Shown: in pieces, positions 62,969 through 64,000 of the stretch
Layout: every line of letters starts with the position of its first letter
Numbering within the stretch: the first letter of the stretch is position 1
Assembly: GCA_040768445.1 (NCBI GenBank)
Contig: JAXGMV010000001.1
Location: 1,922,001-1,986,000, forward strand
Length of the DNA: 64,000 nucleotides
Direction of reading: 5' to 3'
Source: JAXGMV01 sp040768445
GTDB lineage: Bacteria; Chloroflexota; Anaerolineae; Anaerolineales; Anaerolineaceae
Notes under the pieces: model-generated
The model's input: only the letters and a program-made list of their open reading frames with translations
The model's database searches: none
What the model was told of the DNA's origin: nothing
Translations under genes and position numbers: made by a program

Positions 62969-64000
62969 TTACAGAAGTTCTTTCTCCGCGATGGTTATTG
63001 ACTCTTCGATGATCGTTAAGCCTTCATCAATCTGACTGCGGGTAATGCCCAGAGGTGGTGAGAGCCTCAATGTGCTTGGGCCACAACCCAATGACAGCAG
63101 ACCTCTTTCAAATGCCAGGTCAACAACCCGTTCTCGCAGCTCATCAGCATACGCTCTTGTTTCATGGTCTTTTACAAAATCAATACCAAGCATCAAGCCT
63201 TTCCCGCGAACCTGACCGATGGAAGGATGCCGAACCTGGATTTCTTCAAGGGCTTCCAGTGTGTATTCACCAACCTCAGCAGCATTTTTCATATATTCTT
63301 TTTCAATGACATCCAATGTAGCCAGGGCAGCTGCACATGCGATAGGGTTGCCGCCATAGGTGTTGCCATGAGTACCTTTTGGCCAGGTTGCAACAGATTT
63401 TCTTGCTACCATTAGCCCGAGTGGGACACCAGAGGCAATGCCTTTTGCTACGCACATGATGTCTGGTTCCACACCAAAATGTTCAATAGCCCACCATTTG
63501 CCAGTTCGACCAACACCGGACTGAACCTCATCAGCGATAAGCAGGATGCCGTACTTGTCGCATAATTTGCGAAGCGCAGGGAAAAAGCCATCTGCCGGGA
63601 CAACATAACCACCTTCACCCTGGATTGGTTCAATGATGATGCCTGCTACTTCTTTTGCTGGCACAGTCCTGGCAAGGATTGATTCTTCGATATATCTAAC
63701 CACCGTCTCACCGTAATCCTCACCCTTTCGGCGTGCTAACAACTGACGATACGGATCTGGATATGGTACATGGGTGACGCCATTCATCAAAGGGAAGAAA
63801 CCCTGGTGATAGGTGTACTTGCTGGCGGTCATAGTCACTGCACCCATTGTTCTGCCGTGGAAACCACCAAGAAACGCAATAAACTGTGGTCTTTTGGTTG
63901 AATAGCGGGCAAGTTTAATAGCTGCTTCAACACTTTCAGTGCCGGAATTGGTCATGAATGAAACAGCCTTCTCTTTAAAGGGCGCTATTTCGTCCATTTT
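62969..64000 (-). CDS. Class III PLP-dependent aminotransferase, 5' end outside the window
   Basis: At least 344 residues visible; the frame remains open at the window edge. NSGTESVEAAIKLAR, FHGRTMGAVTMT, IIEPIQGEGGY, ADEVQSGVGRTG and CVAKGIASGVPLG (PLP lysine) are intact. Belongs to the 4-aminobutyrate / acetylornithine / ornithine group; the substrate cannot be fixed without the N-terminus. Co-transcribed with the histidine kinase. Confidence 0.93.
   Translation of the reverse strand, partial: KMDEIAPFKEKAVSFMTNSGTESVEAAIKLARYSTKRPQFIAFLGGFHGRTMGAVTMTASKYTYHQGFFPLMNGVTHVPYPDPYRQLLARRKGEDYGETVVRYIEESILARTVPAKEVAGIIIEPIQGEGGYVVPADGFFPALRKLCDKYGILLIADEVQSGVGRTGKWWAIEHFGVEPDIMCVAKGIASGVPLGLMVARKSVATWPKGTHGNTYGGNPIACAAALATLDVIEKEYMKNAAEVGEYTLEALEEIQVRHPSIGQVRGKGLMLGIDFVKDHETRAYADELRERVVDLAFERGLLSLGCGPSTLRLSPPLGITRSQIDEGLTIIEESITIAEKELL

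Overview
The window looks like a chromosomal segment from a member of the Chloroflexota, most likely class Anaerolineae. Evidence for this: moderate GC with genes packed on both strands; Thr/Pro-rich low-complexity tails on exported proteins (penicillin-binding protein at the left end, deacetylase-like lipoprotein at 29.4 kb, GH3 protein at 55.3 kb); a GH3 protein with membrane segments; a CpXC-domain protein; an FHA/winged-helix protein; and a TrpB2-type tryptophan synthase. The taxonomic call is inference from protein style. No rRNA, tRNA, CRISPR array or prophage was found. One intact IS1182-type element is present.

Layout. 1-7.1 kb: a bifunctional penicillin-binding protein cut by the window edge, a degenerate DNA-methyltransferase-like protein, and a stand-alone trpB2 preceded by a complete T-box leader with a UGG (Trp) specifier. 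7.2-16.3 kb: a long leftward translation/RNA operon, nusA-ylxR-infB-rbfA-nrnA-truB-ribF-thyX, in which the FAD-making enzyme RibF overlaps a double-domain FAD-dependent thymidylate synthase. 16.4-25.3 kb: a GH13 alpha-glucosidase, an Ldh-family dehydrogenase, gyrB, two unknown multi-pass membrane proteins, a JAMM protease-like protein, plsY and a metallo-beta-lactamase-fold hydrolase. 25.4-32.9 kb: a rightward cluster with an SDR, a UbiA-like membrane protein, moeA, two adjacent polysaccharide-deacetylase-like lipoproteins (the second has lost its metal ligands), a MoeA/binding-protein fusion and a Bcp peroxiredoxin. 33-36.8 kb: rsfS with a non-canonical start codon, thpR, a probable 6S RNA, purH and gpmA. 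36.8-38.5 kb: the IS1182-type element. 38.5-50 kb: DUF1461-like and spermidine-synthase-like membrane proteins, the NAD(P)HX repair fusion, YtxH/DUF948-like envelope proteins, a structured leader RNA ahead of a photolyase, an aminotransferase, an alpha/beta hydrolase, an orphan binding lipoprotein, uppP and tgt. 50-64 kb: an HhH membrane protein, alr, recJ, a GT2 glycosyltransferase, a GDPD and GH3 pair, a Ser/Thr kinase divergent from an FHA/winged-helix regulator, a CpXC protein, a GAF-PAS histidine kinase and a class III aminotransferase cut by the right edge.

How it fits together. Most of the window is housekeeping: transcription and ribosome maturation, cell-wall precursor and lipid supply (PBP, uppP, alr, plsY, GDPD, GH3), purine synthesis, tRNA modification and DNA repair. 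The most notable items are RNA-level: the Trp T-box, the 6S RNA, and an approximately 150-nt leader before the photolyase in which a Shine-Dalgarno-sequestering stem and a second hairpin are mutually exclusive. Protein-level oddities are the metal-site-dead deacetylase paralogue, the degenerate methyltransferase, the tandem ThyX, and the kinase/FHA-DNA-binding pair.
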